Positions 1 to 6,713 are shown, counted from the stretch's first letter. The stretch is 11,257 nucleotides of DNA from Ruminiclostridium sp. (GCA_017521345.1 JAFXCU010000152.1:1-11257), one strand, 5' to 3'. Notes: generated by a model from the sequence alone, not told the origin. A program made the numbers and translations.

Positions 1-1574
1 GTGGCATTGGGAGAAAACGTCGTCTCTGCCGTGCCCGAAGTGACTCCCCGGACATAGGCCCAGAGGACTGGCTCACAGTAGTAGTCCCAGGTGCTCACGT
101 CAGAGAAAGTCCCGGACACGGTGTAGAGGGCAGGCAGGGTCTCCCTAAGTGCTGTTCCGCACCAACGGCAGGTAGAGGTCTGCAGGCCCTGGCTGTTCCA
201 GGTGGGTTCTGTATGCACCACAGCATTCTGACCCTGGTGATCCGCCCGTTCCTGATAGCCGCTGGTAAACCGGCTGCCGCAGGAACAGGAGAAAGCGGTA
301 TGGCCTCCGGTCATGCAGGTAGGCTCCACCTGAGAGGTCCGGTAGCTGTGGGTGTGGCTCTGCCGGGGCAGAGGAACAGAAAACTTCCGATAATTCTTAT
401 GCCCATCGTTGGTGGTGATATAAATGGTATCGTCCCGCACAAAGGAGCCGATGATATACCGACCGTTGGACAGGTGGTCATAGGTGTAGATCACTTCCGG
501 CTCCCCGCCGCCCGGGGCCACAGCATAGACATGGGTAGGATCGGAGAAATACAGGGTATTTTCCCAGAGGGAGAGGCCATAGTTGGTATAGTAATAGTGG
601 CTCTGCCCACCATCAATACTGATGGACTGGGGCTTCACCCTGCAGACCTCCGTCTCCTCTGCGGTATAAGAATCCCGCCGGACAATGATGATCTCCTTGT
701 CTCCGCCTCGGCGGAGAAAGGATACCGATTTGTCCAAATAAGAGATCCTGCTAAAGGTATCCTCCCAGAAGACCCCCTCCTCAAAGGAGGTATCACTGCA
801 CTGGTAATAGGGCGTCCATCCTTCATGTCTGTGGTTTCGGTCAGAAATGGTGGCATCGCTAAGCATGAAATACTTATGAGAGACTAAACCATTCACATCA
901 TCGGTGGGATCACCCCAGGTCACATCCACATGATACCAACTGCCGCCGATCTTCACCAGATTCCACCGGTGGTCCATAGAATCACTGCGCACAACGACGC
1001 AGGGAATACCGCACCGCTGCAGCAGCTCTTGGTAAGCCTTGGCATAACCTACGCAGACGGCATCCCCATCGACGACAGCCCCGTAGGAATTTCGAATGAT
1101 GTTATACTCTCCAGGCGACAGATCCTCTGAGTAGGAGACGTGCATGGCCAGATAATCATAGAGGGCCAACGCCTTCGTCCATTGCCCCATGCCATCGCAC
1201 AGCGCCTCGTCCAGGATCCGCTGGAGTTCCGCCTCATACCTTGCGCGGGAAAACTGGGAAGCAGGCAGATACTTAGGCACCACGGAAGCCACATAACCAC
1301 TGTTGGTGTAATAGGTCCAACGGACCCCGCTGACATACCAAGGGATCTCTCCAAAATCCTCCCACCGGCTGTAATGATGGTTGAACTCACTGGTGGAGAT
1401 CTGATAGGCGGACAGATCGATGGCAGACTGATCCCGTTCCATTCCGTTTACCAGAGCGTTTTTGGCTCCGTCCCAATCGGCCGCCATAGCAGGGACTGTC
1501 AGGACGGTCAGCAGGATGGCTGTGGCCATCAGCCGCAGGAACCAGCGCCCCAGCGTCCATCCCTTCTTTTCCAT
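1..1574 (-). CDS. Secreted transglutaminase-like protein with C-terminal SLH domain (3' end outside window)
   Basis: 524 residues are visible and the reading frame is still open at the left edge. The start is the only sensible ATG, 8 nt after GGGAGG. Residues 1-32 form a signal peptide: positive N-terminus, hydrophobic core, AMA-A cleavage site. Residues about 130-220 are a transglutaminase/papain-like core with a readable triad: Cys174 in GDAVCVGYA, His202 in DHRWNLVKI and Asp217 in YHVDVTWGD. Residues about 260-400 are beta-rich (YYYTNYG, LYFSDPTHVYAV, IYITTND) and may be propeller-like. Residues 408-483 hold two segments with paired cysteines (C430/C432 and C469/C472) resembling repeats of clostridial surface proteins. 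Residues 489-524 begin an SLH domain (FSDVSTWDYYCEPVLWAYV, then GVTSGTAETTFSP). Such proteins are exported and held on the cell wall; bacterial members may be proteases, cross-linkers or inactive binders. Substrate and exact activity are unknown. Frame and domains are seen; surface location is inferred. Confidence 0.88.
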   Translation of the reverse strand, partial: MEKKGWTLGRWFLRLMATAILLTVLTVPAMAADWDGAKNALVNGMERDQSAIDLSAYQISTSEFNHHYSRWEDFGEIPWYVSGVRWTYYTNSGYVASVVPKYLPASQFSRARYEAELQRILDEALCDGMGQWTKALALYDYLAMHVSYSEDLSPGEYNIIRNSYGAVVDGDAVCVGYAKAYQELLQRCGIPCVVVRSDSMDHRWNLVKIGGSWYHVDVTWGDPTDDVNGLVSHKYFMLSDATISDRNHRHEGWTPYYQCSDTSFEEGVFWEDTFSRISYLDKSVSFLRRGGDKEIIIVRRDSYTAEETEVCRVKPQSISIDGGQSHYYYTNYGLSLWENTLYFSDPTHVYAVAPGGGEPEVIYTYDHLSNGRYIIGSFVRDDTIYITTNDGHKNYRKFSVPLPRQSHTHSYRTSQVEPTCMTGGHTAFSCSCGSRFTSGYQERADHQGQNAVVHTEPTWNSQGLQTSTCRWCGTALRETLPALYTVSGTFSDVSTWDYYCEPVLWAYVRGVTSGTAETTFSPNA

Positions 1575-1605
1575 GGAGAAAACCTCCCATCTTATGTTTA
1601 TATGG

Positions 1606-1640
1606 AAAAACGCAGCGTTTGGAGTGGTCCAAACGCTGCG
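1606..1640 (-). terminator. Rho-independent terminator after the dehydrogenase gene
   Basis: A perfect 13-bp inverted repeat (CGCAGCGTTTGGA / TCCAAACGCTGCG) with a 4-nt loop occupies 1611-1640. On the minus strand it is followed by five T (1606-1610). It lies 20 nt past the dehydrogenase stop and only about 32 nt before the transglutaminase start. It therefore ends the dnaX-ybaB-dehydrogenase transcript. The downstream gene must depend on read-through or on a promoter overlapping the hairpin; TATAAA (minus strand, near 1598) is a weak -10 candidate without a good -35. Confidence 0.9.
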
Positions 1641-1659
1641 CTCTCATATTCCTGACGGA

Positions 1660-2616
1660 TTACAGCTTGCAAACGTTTTCGGGGCTACCGGCCAGGTAGG
1701 CGTCCAGGTTCTGGAATACGATCTCAGCACGGCGGAGCATGCTCTCATCGGTAAGGAATGCCACATGGGGGGCCAGGACGGTGTTCTTGGCGTTCAGCAG
1801 GGGATAATCTGCGGGGATGGGGGGCTCCATATCGAAGACGTCAATGCCTGCAGCAGCGATCTTGCCCTCGTTGAGAGCCTCTGCCAGGGCGGCGTTGTCC
1901 ACAATGGCGCCGCGGGCGGTGTTCAGGAAAATGGCGGTGGGCTTCATCTTGGAGATCAGCTCCTTGGAGATGAGGCCCTTGGTCTCAGCATTGTTGGGGG
2001 TGTGGATGGAGACGATGTCGCTGCGCTCCATGACCTCCTCCAGGGAGACGTATTCCACGCCCATGGCCTGGACCTCGGGACGAACGGTGCGGGAGTAGGC
2101 AATGACCTTGGCGCCGAAGGCCTGGAACAGCTTGGCGGTCATGGTGCCGATGGCACCGGTGCCCACGATGCCCACGGTCTTGCCGCCGATCTCACGGCCG
2201 CGGAGACCTGCGCTGGTGCCGCCGTTGCGGACCACCTGGTCACAGGTGGGCATGAAGCGCAGGCAGCCAACGGCCAGACCCAGAGCCAGCTCGGCCACGC
2301 ACTGGGTAGAGTAGCCTGCGGCGTTGCAGACCATCACGTTCTTGGCCTTACAGGCGTCCAGAGCAACATGGTCGATGCCGGTGAAGGCCACGTTCAGCAT
2401 CTTCAGGTTGGGGGCAGCCTCCACAACGGCTGCGGGATAGGGGTTGTTGGCGATGACAGCAATGTCGCTGTCGCCGGTGCGGGAAATCAGCTCAGCCACA
2501 TCGGTGGTCTTTGCGTCATAGGAAACAAAGGTGTGGCCGGCAGCCTCCAGCTTGGAAGCATACTGGGCCAGGACTTCTGCGGGGATGCCCAGGGGCTCTA
2601 ACAGGGTGATCTTCAT
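1660..2616 (-). CDS. D-isomer-specific 2-hydroxyacid dehydrogenase
   Basis: 318 aa, full length for the family that includes D-3-phosphoglycerate, D-lactate, glyoxylate/hydroxypyruvate and D-2-hydroxyisocaproate dehydrogenases. It interconverts a 2-keto acid and a D-2-hydroxy acid using NAD(P)H in the cytoplasm. The dinucleotide-binding loop GTGAIG is at residues 152-157. The catalytic trio is Arg235 (NTARG), Glu264 (DMEPP) and His284 (APHVAF). After the second Rossmann strand the sequence is AYSRT (Ser175, Arg176), where NAD-specific members usually have an acidic residue. This suggests NADP(H), as in GhrA-type enzymes. No ACT or other regulatory domain follows, so it is not a long-form SerA. 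The start has GGAGG 9 nt upstream. It lies 24 nt after ybaB and probably belongs to the dnaX transcript. The substrate cannot be read from sequence. Confidence 0.9.
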   Translation of the reverse strand: MKITLLEPLGIPAEVLAQYASKLEAAGHTFVSYDAKTTDVAELISRTGDSDIAVIANNPYPAAVVEAAPNLKMLNVAFTGIDHVALDACKAKNVMVCNAAGYSTQCVAELALGLAVGCLRFMPTCDQVVRNGGTSAGLRGREIGGKTVGIVGTGAIGTMTAKLFQAFGAKVIAYSRTVRPEVQAMGVEYVSLEEVMERSDIVSIHTPNNAETKGLISKELISKMKPTAIFLNTARGAIVDNAALAEALNEGKIAAAGIDVFDMEPPIPADYPLLNAKNTVLAPHVAFLTDESMLRRAEIVFQNLDAYLAGSPENVCKL

Positions 2617-2640
2617 GGGTAATTACCTCCGATCCAAAAA

Positions 2641-3015
2641 TTAGAAGGGGACGTTCAGGCCGCCGGTGATCTTATTCATGCTGGTGCTCATGTCTTCCAC
2701 AGCAGCACGGATGGCCTCGTTGACAGCAGCGATGACCATATCCTCCAGCATTTCCACATCATCGGGGTCCACTGCTTCGGGGTCGATCTTCAGGGCCTTG
2801 ACGGTGTGCTTGCCGTCCACAGTGGCGGAGACCACACCGCCGCCAGCGGTAGCGGTGTACTCCTTCTCCTGAAGCTCTGCCTGGGTCTTCTCCATGTCAG
2901 CCTGCATCTTCTGTGCCTGCTTGATCATGTCCATGTTCAGGCCGGGCACACCCATGCCCATGCCGCCTTTGCCGCCCTTTCTGCTCATAGGGGGGCGTCC
3001 ATAACCTTTTGCCAT
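2641..3015 (-). CDS. ybaB: YbaB/EbfC family nucleoid-associated protein
   Basis: 124 aa, slightly longer than the usual 100-110 because of a Gly/Met-rich N-terminal stretch (residues 1-27, with KGGKGGMGMG). The family signature follows: a long helix from about residue 28 to 52 (DMIKQAQKMQADMEK), then a beta-sheet beginning TATAGGGVV and TVDGKHTVKALKI, the acidic turn DPEAVDPDD and a C-terminal helix ending in NITGG-like NKITGGLNVPF. YbaB/EbfC proteins are homodimers that bind DNA and coat the nucleoid; a link to recombinational repair is suggested by their usual place beside recR. The ribosome site AAAGGAG sits 7 nt before the ATG. The gene follows dnaX by 33 nt, the conserved Firmicute order, so co-transcription is likely. 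Confidence 0.95.
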   Translation of the reverse strand: MAKGYGRPPMSRKGGKGGMGMGVPGLNMDMIKQAQKMQADMEKTQAELQEKEYTATAGGGVVSATVDGKHTVKALKIDPEAVDPDDVEMLEDMVIAAVNEAIRAAVEDMSTSMNKITGGLNVPF

Positions 3016-3048
3016 AATGATTCTCCTTTTTCGTATCAGTAACGTGAA

Positions 3049-4815
3049 TTATTTAACAGTGAAATTGCCAAACTGCCGGCCCAGGGCCAATAGATCATTG
3101 AACTTGTCATCCTGAGACGGAGGGGCCTGGGGAGCAGGCGCCGCTGCAGGGGCCGCCTCGGGCTTGCCCACCTTCACATGGATGCGGCGGTCCTGGCCGG
3201 TGTAGGCCGCTGCACTCTTTTCAAAAAAGCCCATGGTAGCAGGCTTGGAAAGGATCCCCCTCGTCATCTCATCCTCCACCCAAAGGGTGAGGTCGTTGTC
3301 CCCAAAGGTGCCAGTGACAGCGTTGGGCTTGCGCAGGAAGGACTGGATCATGGGAGGCGTGTCCTTCAAGGAAGCCAGGAACCCGGACCAACTGATGCCG
3401 GAAGAACCCTGGGCCACAGGCTGGGGAGCTGGAGGCACAGGAGTCGGCGGAACGGGAGGTGCTACAGGTCGGGGCGTGGGCTGCGGTGCCGGCCTCACAG
3501 GAGGCGGAGGGGGCACAGGGTCCATGTCCCAGGGGGGCAGGTCCCGGTCCTCTGGCGGGGGCGGAGGGACATCCTCCCAGGGGGGAGGTGCATCGAAGGG
3601 ATCCTCCATGACAGGAGGTTCCTCTTGGGGAGCGGTTTGCTGTACGGGTGCCTGCCGGGCCACCACCACACCCTTGGCCACCTGTTCCTCCAGACGGCTG
3701 AGCCGGGCCAGGAGACCTTCGGTGGTCTCAGACAGGCGGCGGTCACACAGCCGGATGAGACAGAGCTCCGCATCCAGCCGACGGCTGGTGCTGCGGTAGA
3801 GATCGGCCTGGGCATTCTGCAGAAGGGTCATCATCTGGACCAGCTCGGCAGCGGTGAACTGCTGGATGAGCTGACGGATGACCTTTTCCTCATAGCCGCC
3901 GGTAAGGAGGCCTTGTCCTCCCTCCGGGGCGGTCTTGCGGATAAGCAGATCCCGGATGAGAGAGGACAGCTCACTAAGGAAGGCACCCATATCCTTGCCG
4001 TCCCGGTAAAGGGTATCCAGCTCTGCCAGAGCACCCACGGTGTCCTCCCGAGCCACGCAGTCCAGGATGCGGGCGGTCTGACGGCTGCCCGCCAAGCCCA
4101 GGACATCCAGCACAGCCTCCTCGGTGAGGTCCCCCACAGTGCCGCTGCACTGGTCCAGCAGGGACAGTGCATCACGGAGGCCGCCGTCTGCCAGACGGGC
4201 CAGCAGACCTGCCGCAGGCTGGGTCAGGGGGATCCCCTCCTGCTGGGCTACCTGACCTAAGTGGTCGGCGATGGCCTTGGGCGATATCCGCTTGAAGGCA
4301 AACTGCTGGCAGCGGGACTTGATGGTGGCGGGCACCTTATGAAGCTCAGTGGTAGCCAGAATGAACATCAGGTGGGCCGGGGGCTCCTCCAGGATCTTCA
4401 GCAGGGCGTTGAAAGCTGCGGTAGACAGCATATGGACCTCGTCCACGATGTACACACGCTTGCGGACAGCTGCCGGGGTGTAGATGGCCTCATCCCGCAG
4501 GGCACGAATCTGATCCACGCCGTTGTTAGAGGCGGCGTCCAGCTCCAGCACGTCCAGAATGGCCCCGCTCTCAATGCCCAAACAGGAAGGGCAGGCGTTG
4601 CAGGGGTTGCCATCCACGGGGTGTTCGCAGTTGACCGCCCGGGCCAGGATCTTGGCGCAGGTGGTCTTGCCGGTCCCTCGGGTGCCGGTGAAGAGGTAGG
4701 CATGGGACAGTCGTCCGGCATCCACCTGGCGCTTGAGGGTATCGGTGATCTGGGCCTGACCCACCACCTGGTCAAAGGTGCGGGGCCGCCATTTACGATA
4801 GAGAGCCTGATACAA
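3049..4815 (-). CDS. dnaX: DNA polymerase III subunit gamma/tau (TTG start)
   Basis: 588 aa. This is the clamp-loader ATPase that loads the sliding clamp and tethers polymerase III at the replication fork. The N-terminus MYQALYRKWRPRTFDQVVGQ matches the DnaX consensus. Walker A is GTRGTGKT (44-51). The zinc-binding cysteines are C63, C72, C75 and C78. Walker B is DEVH (125-128), and sensor I lies in ATTELHKVP. Residues about 389-469 form an extremely proline-rich linker, followed by a tau-type C-terminal domain. The frame stays open upstream to an ATG at 4959, but that extension lies inside the SRP RNA and lacks DnaX similarity. The TTG at 4815 has GGAGG 8 nt upstream and gives the canonical N-terminus. 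No A-rich slippery site of the E. coli type is visible, so only the long form is predicted. Confidence 0.95.
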   Translation of the reverse strand: MYQALYRKWRPRTFDQVVGQAQITDTLKRQVDAGRLSHAYLFTGTRGTGKTTCAKILARAVNCEHPVDGNPCNACPSCLGIESGAILDVLELDAASNNGVDQIRALRDEAIYTPAAVRKRVYIVDEVHMLSTAAFNALLKILEEPPAHLMFILATTELHKVPATIKSRCQQFAFKRISPKAIADHLGQVAQQEGIPLTQPAAGLLARLADGGLRDALSLLDQCSGTVGDLTEEAVLDVLGLAGSRQTARILDCVAREDTVGALAELDTLYRDGKDMGAFLSELSSLIRDLLIRKTAPEGGQGLLTGGYEEKVIRQLIQQFTAAELVQMMTLLQNAQADLYRSTSRRLDAELCLIRLCDRRLSETTEGLLARLSRLEEQVAKGVVVARQAPVQQTAPQEEPPVMEDPFDAPPPWEDVPPPPPEDRDLPPWDMDPVPPPPPVRPAPQPTPRPVAPPVPPTPVPPAPQPVAQGSSGISWSGFLASLKDTPPMIQSFLRKPNAVTGTFGDNDLTLWVEDEMTRGILSKPATMGFFEKSAAAYTGQDRRIHVKVGKPEAAPAAAPAPQAPPSQDDKFNDLLALGRQFGNFTVK

Positions 4816-4823
4816 CTTGCCTT

Positions 4824-4831
4824 CCTCCTCT
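4824..4831 (-). promoter_or_regulatory. Ribosome binding site deciding the dnaX TTG start
   Basis: The minus strand reads AGAGGAGG, with GGAGG ending 8 nt before TTG at 4815. An ATG overlapping this region is out of frame with dnaX. The match fixes the start at TTG rather than at the upstream in-frame ATG at 4959. Confidence 0.85.
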
Positions 4832-4842
4832 GCATTTCCATC

Positions 4843-4856
4843 AAAAAAGAGTCTGC
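4843..4856 (-). terminator. 3' end of SRP RNA: pairing arm plus T-run
   Basis: The minus strand reads GCAGACTC followed by six T (4843-4848). The arm GCAGACTCT is complementary over 9 bp to AGAGTCTGC at the RNA 5' end (5175-5183), so the whole RNA may be closed by this helix immediately before the U-tract. A local 3' hairpin here is weak, so termination may be leaky and let polymerase continue into dnaX, which starts 28 nt downstream. Confidence 0.6.
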
Positions 4857-5184
4857 ACAGATACTTCGGCATCCGGCATGACCGCACACCGGCCTTTGAA
4901 GAACCCCTTATCCCTGTCTCACTGGCAGCCAGCTCAAAACCGGCATACCTGCGGCACACGCAGCGTTCTGCTTAGTGCTGCTCGGTTCCCCGCCTGACAC
5001 GGTTCACAGTGCTGCGTTGCGCAGGACCGACTTATCATCACCGCTTACCGGCAACTAACGGAACAAGAGGCCTCCGGGGGTCCGGGATTCATCCCTGCTG
5101 TAGCGGATTGCAGGTACAGGGCACCGCTATCTCCCCGACTAGTGCGGCCATGCCCGACACCGACATGGCATCCGGCAGACTCTG
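4843..5184 (-). ncRNA. ffs: Signal recognition particle RNA, large Gram-positive type (scRNA/6S-like, precursor extent)
   Basis: This RNA forms the core of SRP with Ffh and targets membrane proteins to the Sec/YidC machinery. The Alu-domain block conserved with Bacillus scRNA, GGTGCCCTGTACCTGCAATC, lies on the minus strand from 5125. It is followed by the CAGCAGGG-GAATCCC region and later by GGTCCTGCGCAACGCAGC. The Ffh-binding helix 8 is at 4977-4998: GTCAGGCGGGGAACCGAGCAGC-like, a GGAA tetraloop closed by CGG/CCG. Then comes TGTGCCGCAGG. The ends pair through GGCATGGCCGCAC (5142-5154) and GTGCGGTCATGCC (4875-4887), suggesting a mature RNA of about 280 nt (roughly 4875-5154). The longer extent given is the likely primary transcript, from the promoter start to the T-run. 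The position directly upstream of dnaX is the same as in Bacillus. End points are estimates. Confidence 0.93.
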
Positions 5185-5190
5185 CTCTTT

Positions 5191-5219
5191 ATCATACAAC
5201 ATTTCCGGAAAAGAATCAA
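5191..5219 (-). promoter_or_regulatory. Sigma-70/SigA promoter of the SRP RNA
   Basis: On the minus strand, -35 TTGATT (5214-5219) and -10 TATGAT (5191-5196) are separated by exactly 17 nt. The expected start is near 5184, just before the RNA's 5' pairing arm. A-rich sequence lies further upstream (about 5230-5259), possibly acting as an UP element. This probably also serves dnaX, ybaB and the dehydrogenase by read-through. Confidence 0.85.
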
Positions 5220-5335
5220 GAATTTCCTGCCCTACTTTTCTTCTTTTTCAAAGAAAAAGCTGTCTCAAATCCGTTGTCCCCTTAAACAGCTACCCAAAGA
5301 TAAAACTTGCCATCTCCATTATGAATGGAAAAAGA

Positions 5336-5369
5336 ACAATCCGCTGGGGCTATCACTCCAAGCGGATTG
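5336..5369 (-). terminator. Terminator after the NAD kinase-like gene (symmetric hairpin)
   Basis: CAATCCGCT (5337-5345) pairs with AGCGGATTG (5361-5369). The stem is extended by GGGG/CTCC around a short loop. On the minus strand it is followed by TTCTTTTT, 79 nt past the NAD kinase-like stop. The plus strand also has a T-run (5372-5377), so it could work in both directions, but no plus-strand gene leads into it. The rest of the 5185-5447 gap shows only the SRP promoter and AT-rich sequence. Confidence 0.85.
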
Positions 5370-5447
5370 CTCTTTTTATTCCTGTGAAGTCCAACTCAGT
5401 TTCTGCGGCAGCCACAGCAAGGTTGGGTTCTTTCCTATATGCAGTCA

Positions 5448-6566
5448 TCATCCAGAAGACACCTTGTACACATAAGTCTCATTATATCCGCAGATGACAA
5501 AGTAGTAGCCGGAGAGATACTGGTCCAGCTCCGGGTCACCGGTGTCCACCAACAGAGGCTGGCCATTCAGATTCATGATCTTCTCTCTGGTGGCCAGGAT
5601 TATGATGTTTTCCTTGCCGATCTGGCGCAGGACTTCGGGGGTCAGCTGCTGGTTTCCCCGGCCAAACAGAAATCCCTGACCACCGGTCACCGTGACCACC
5701 AGCTTGGCAGGCTTGTCACCAATGAGCTCCAGGATCTGTTTGCCGTAGATGTCTTTGGCCACAAGCTCATAGTTGTACACTAGGTCCACACCAATGAGGG
5801 TGTTTTCCAGCTCCAGTTCCCGCATCACAGCCCGGGTGGTGGTGCCGGCACCAATGATATAGTAGGTGTCCTTTTCCATGTCATCGGCTACGGAGGCCGC
5901 AATGGCGGCAAAAGTCTCCTCCTCGCTGGCAGAGGAACTGCACTTGCTGCACTGGGTGTGATCCGGGCTGCCGGGAATTCTCAAAGAACCGTACAGCTTT
6001 GTGTTAATGATCTCCTGACGGTACTGGTCCTCATCGATATCCAGCACCTCACCCTCAACCACCGAGGTGACCTGCTCCTGCAGGTATAATGCCGCCAGTC
6101 TGCCTGCAGTCAAAGGGCTGCGGGCATAGACGGGAGAGTGGATCTTGACCCCGGCAGGGATACCGAGGAAGACGGCAGTATCCTTTGCGGTGGCACAGAT
6201 ATCCCGGGCGGTTCCGTCGCCCCCGGCAAAGAGGATCAGGTCCATGCCCTCCTCCTGCAGCCAGCTGGACAGGGCCTGGGTGTCCTCGGCAGTGGTGGCA
6301 GAGGTTTTTCCGGTTTCCATAACAACGCAGGGATAGCCAAGATCCTTCACAACCGTTTCGCCCATGCTTCCAGGGCCAGTGTAAACGGTGAATTTATCTT
6401 TCCAGTCCATCAGTTCCTGCAGCGCCGTTTTGGCTCGCTGCTCGGACCGAGGAACAGCGCCTCGGGCCAGGGCCTCTTCCACCAGGCCGTCACTCCCCTT
6501 CAGTCCCACACTGCCGCCCAGCCCTGCAACAGGATTGATGATCAGTCCCAATTTTTTCATTTCCAT
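5448..6566 (-). CDS. ATP-NAD kinase family protein (COG3199-like)
   Basis: 372 aa. The N-terminus KKLGLIINPVAGLGG and the nucleotide-binding motif GGDGTARD (115-122) place it in the NAD kinase/diacylglycerol kinase superfamily. The second half carries the glycine-rich IIGAGTTTRAV segment (about 237-247) typical of the long COG3199-type proteins rather than of short NadK. By family the likely activity is phosphorylation of NAD or a related small molecule in the cytoplasm; the true substrate of this subgroup is not known to me. A Cys206-x2-Cys209 pair in the linker before the second domain looks unusual. The frame extends to 6686, but the start at 6566 is preferred. AAAGGAG lies 6 nt upstream, the conserved N-terminus begins there, and the -35/-10 promoter lies inside the upstream extension. 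It is monocistronic, with a terminator behind it. Confidence 0.88.
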   Translation of the reverse strand: MEMKKLGLIINPVAGLGGSVGLKGSDGLVEEALARGAVPRSEQRAKTALQELMDWKDKFTVYTGPGSMGETVVKDLGYPCVVMETGKTSATTAEDTQALSSWLQEEGMDLILFAGGDGTARDICATAKDTAVFLGIPAGVKIHSPVYARSPLTAGRLAALYLQEQVTSVVEGEVLDIDEDQYRQEIINTKLYGSLRIPGSPDHTQCSKCSSSASEEETFAAIAASVADDMEKDTYYIIGAGTTTRAVMRELELENTLIGVDLVYNYELVAKDIYGKQILELIGDKPAKLVVTVTGGQGFLFGRGNQQLTPEVLRQIGKENIIILATREKIMNLNGQPLLVDTGDPELDQYLSGYYFVICGYNETYVYKVSSG

Positions 6567-6596
6567 AGCGATCTCCTTTCCCGTGTCCATGGTTTT

Positions 6597-6625
6597 ATCA
6601 TACCCATTCGGACAGCACTTGTCCA
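6597..6625 (-). promoter_or_regulatory. Promoter of the NAD kinase-like gene
   Basis: On the minus strand, -35 TGGACA (6620-6625) and -10 TATGAT (6597-6602) are separated by 17 nt. The expected start is near 6590, giving a leader of about 24 nt before ATG 6566. A perfect inverted repeat GGACA-N5-TGTCC (6610-6624) overlaps the -35 and spacer and could be an operator. Confidence 0.78.
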
Positions 6626-6653
6626 GCGTGTTTTCAGCCTCTATCAACCAAGA

Positions 6654-6683
6654 TTGACAATCCCCGGGAAATAGGGGTACAAT
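6654..6683 (+). promoter_or_regulatory. Promoter of the HD hydrolase gene
   Basis: Perfect -35 TTGACA (6654-6659), 18-nt spacer, -10 TACAAT (6678-6683). The expected start is near 6690, giving a short leader before ATG 6714 with GAGG 8 nt upstream. It diverges from the promoter of the NAD kinase-like gene. Confidence 0.85.
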
Positions 6684-6713
6684 CAATCATATCCTTTTTG
6701 CGAGGTAACCCAT

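Noticed and set aside
213..887. 224-codon plus-strand open frame at the left end
   Set aside because: Antisense to the transglutaminase/SLH gene, whose signal peptide, triad and SLH motif are all readable in the minus frame.
1462..2601. 379-codon plus-strand open frame opposite the dehydrogenase
   Set aside because: Gly/His/Val-rich shadow of a clear enzyme gene on the other strand; no ribosome site or family signature.
3408..3720. Programmed frameshift in dnaX producing a short gamma form
   Set aside because: No A-rich slippery heptamer or following hairpin was seen in or near the linker.
5243..5259. Inverted repeat CTTTTTC-AAA-GAAAAAG as a terminator or operator
   Set aside because: Pure A/T-tract symmetry with no GC stem; more likely upstream A-tract DNA of the SRP promoter.
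5009..5497. 162-codon plus-strand open frame
   Set aside because: Runs antisense through the SRP RNA and its promoter and across a terminator; no ribosome site.
6567..6686. Longer N-terminus for the NAD kinase-like protein
   Set aside because: The extension contains the gene's own -35/-10 promoter, and the good ribosome site is at 6566.
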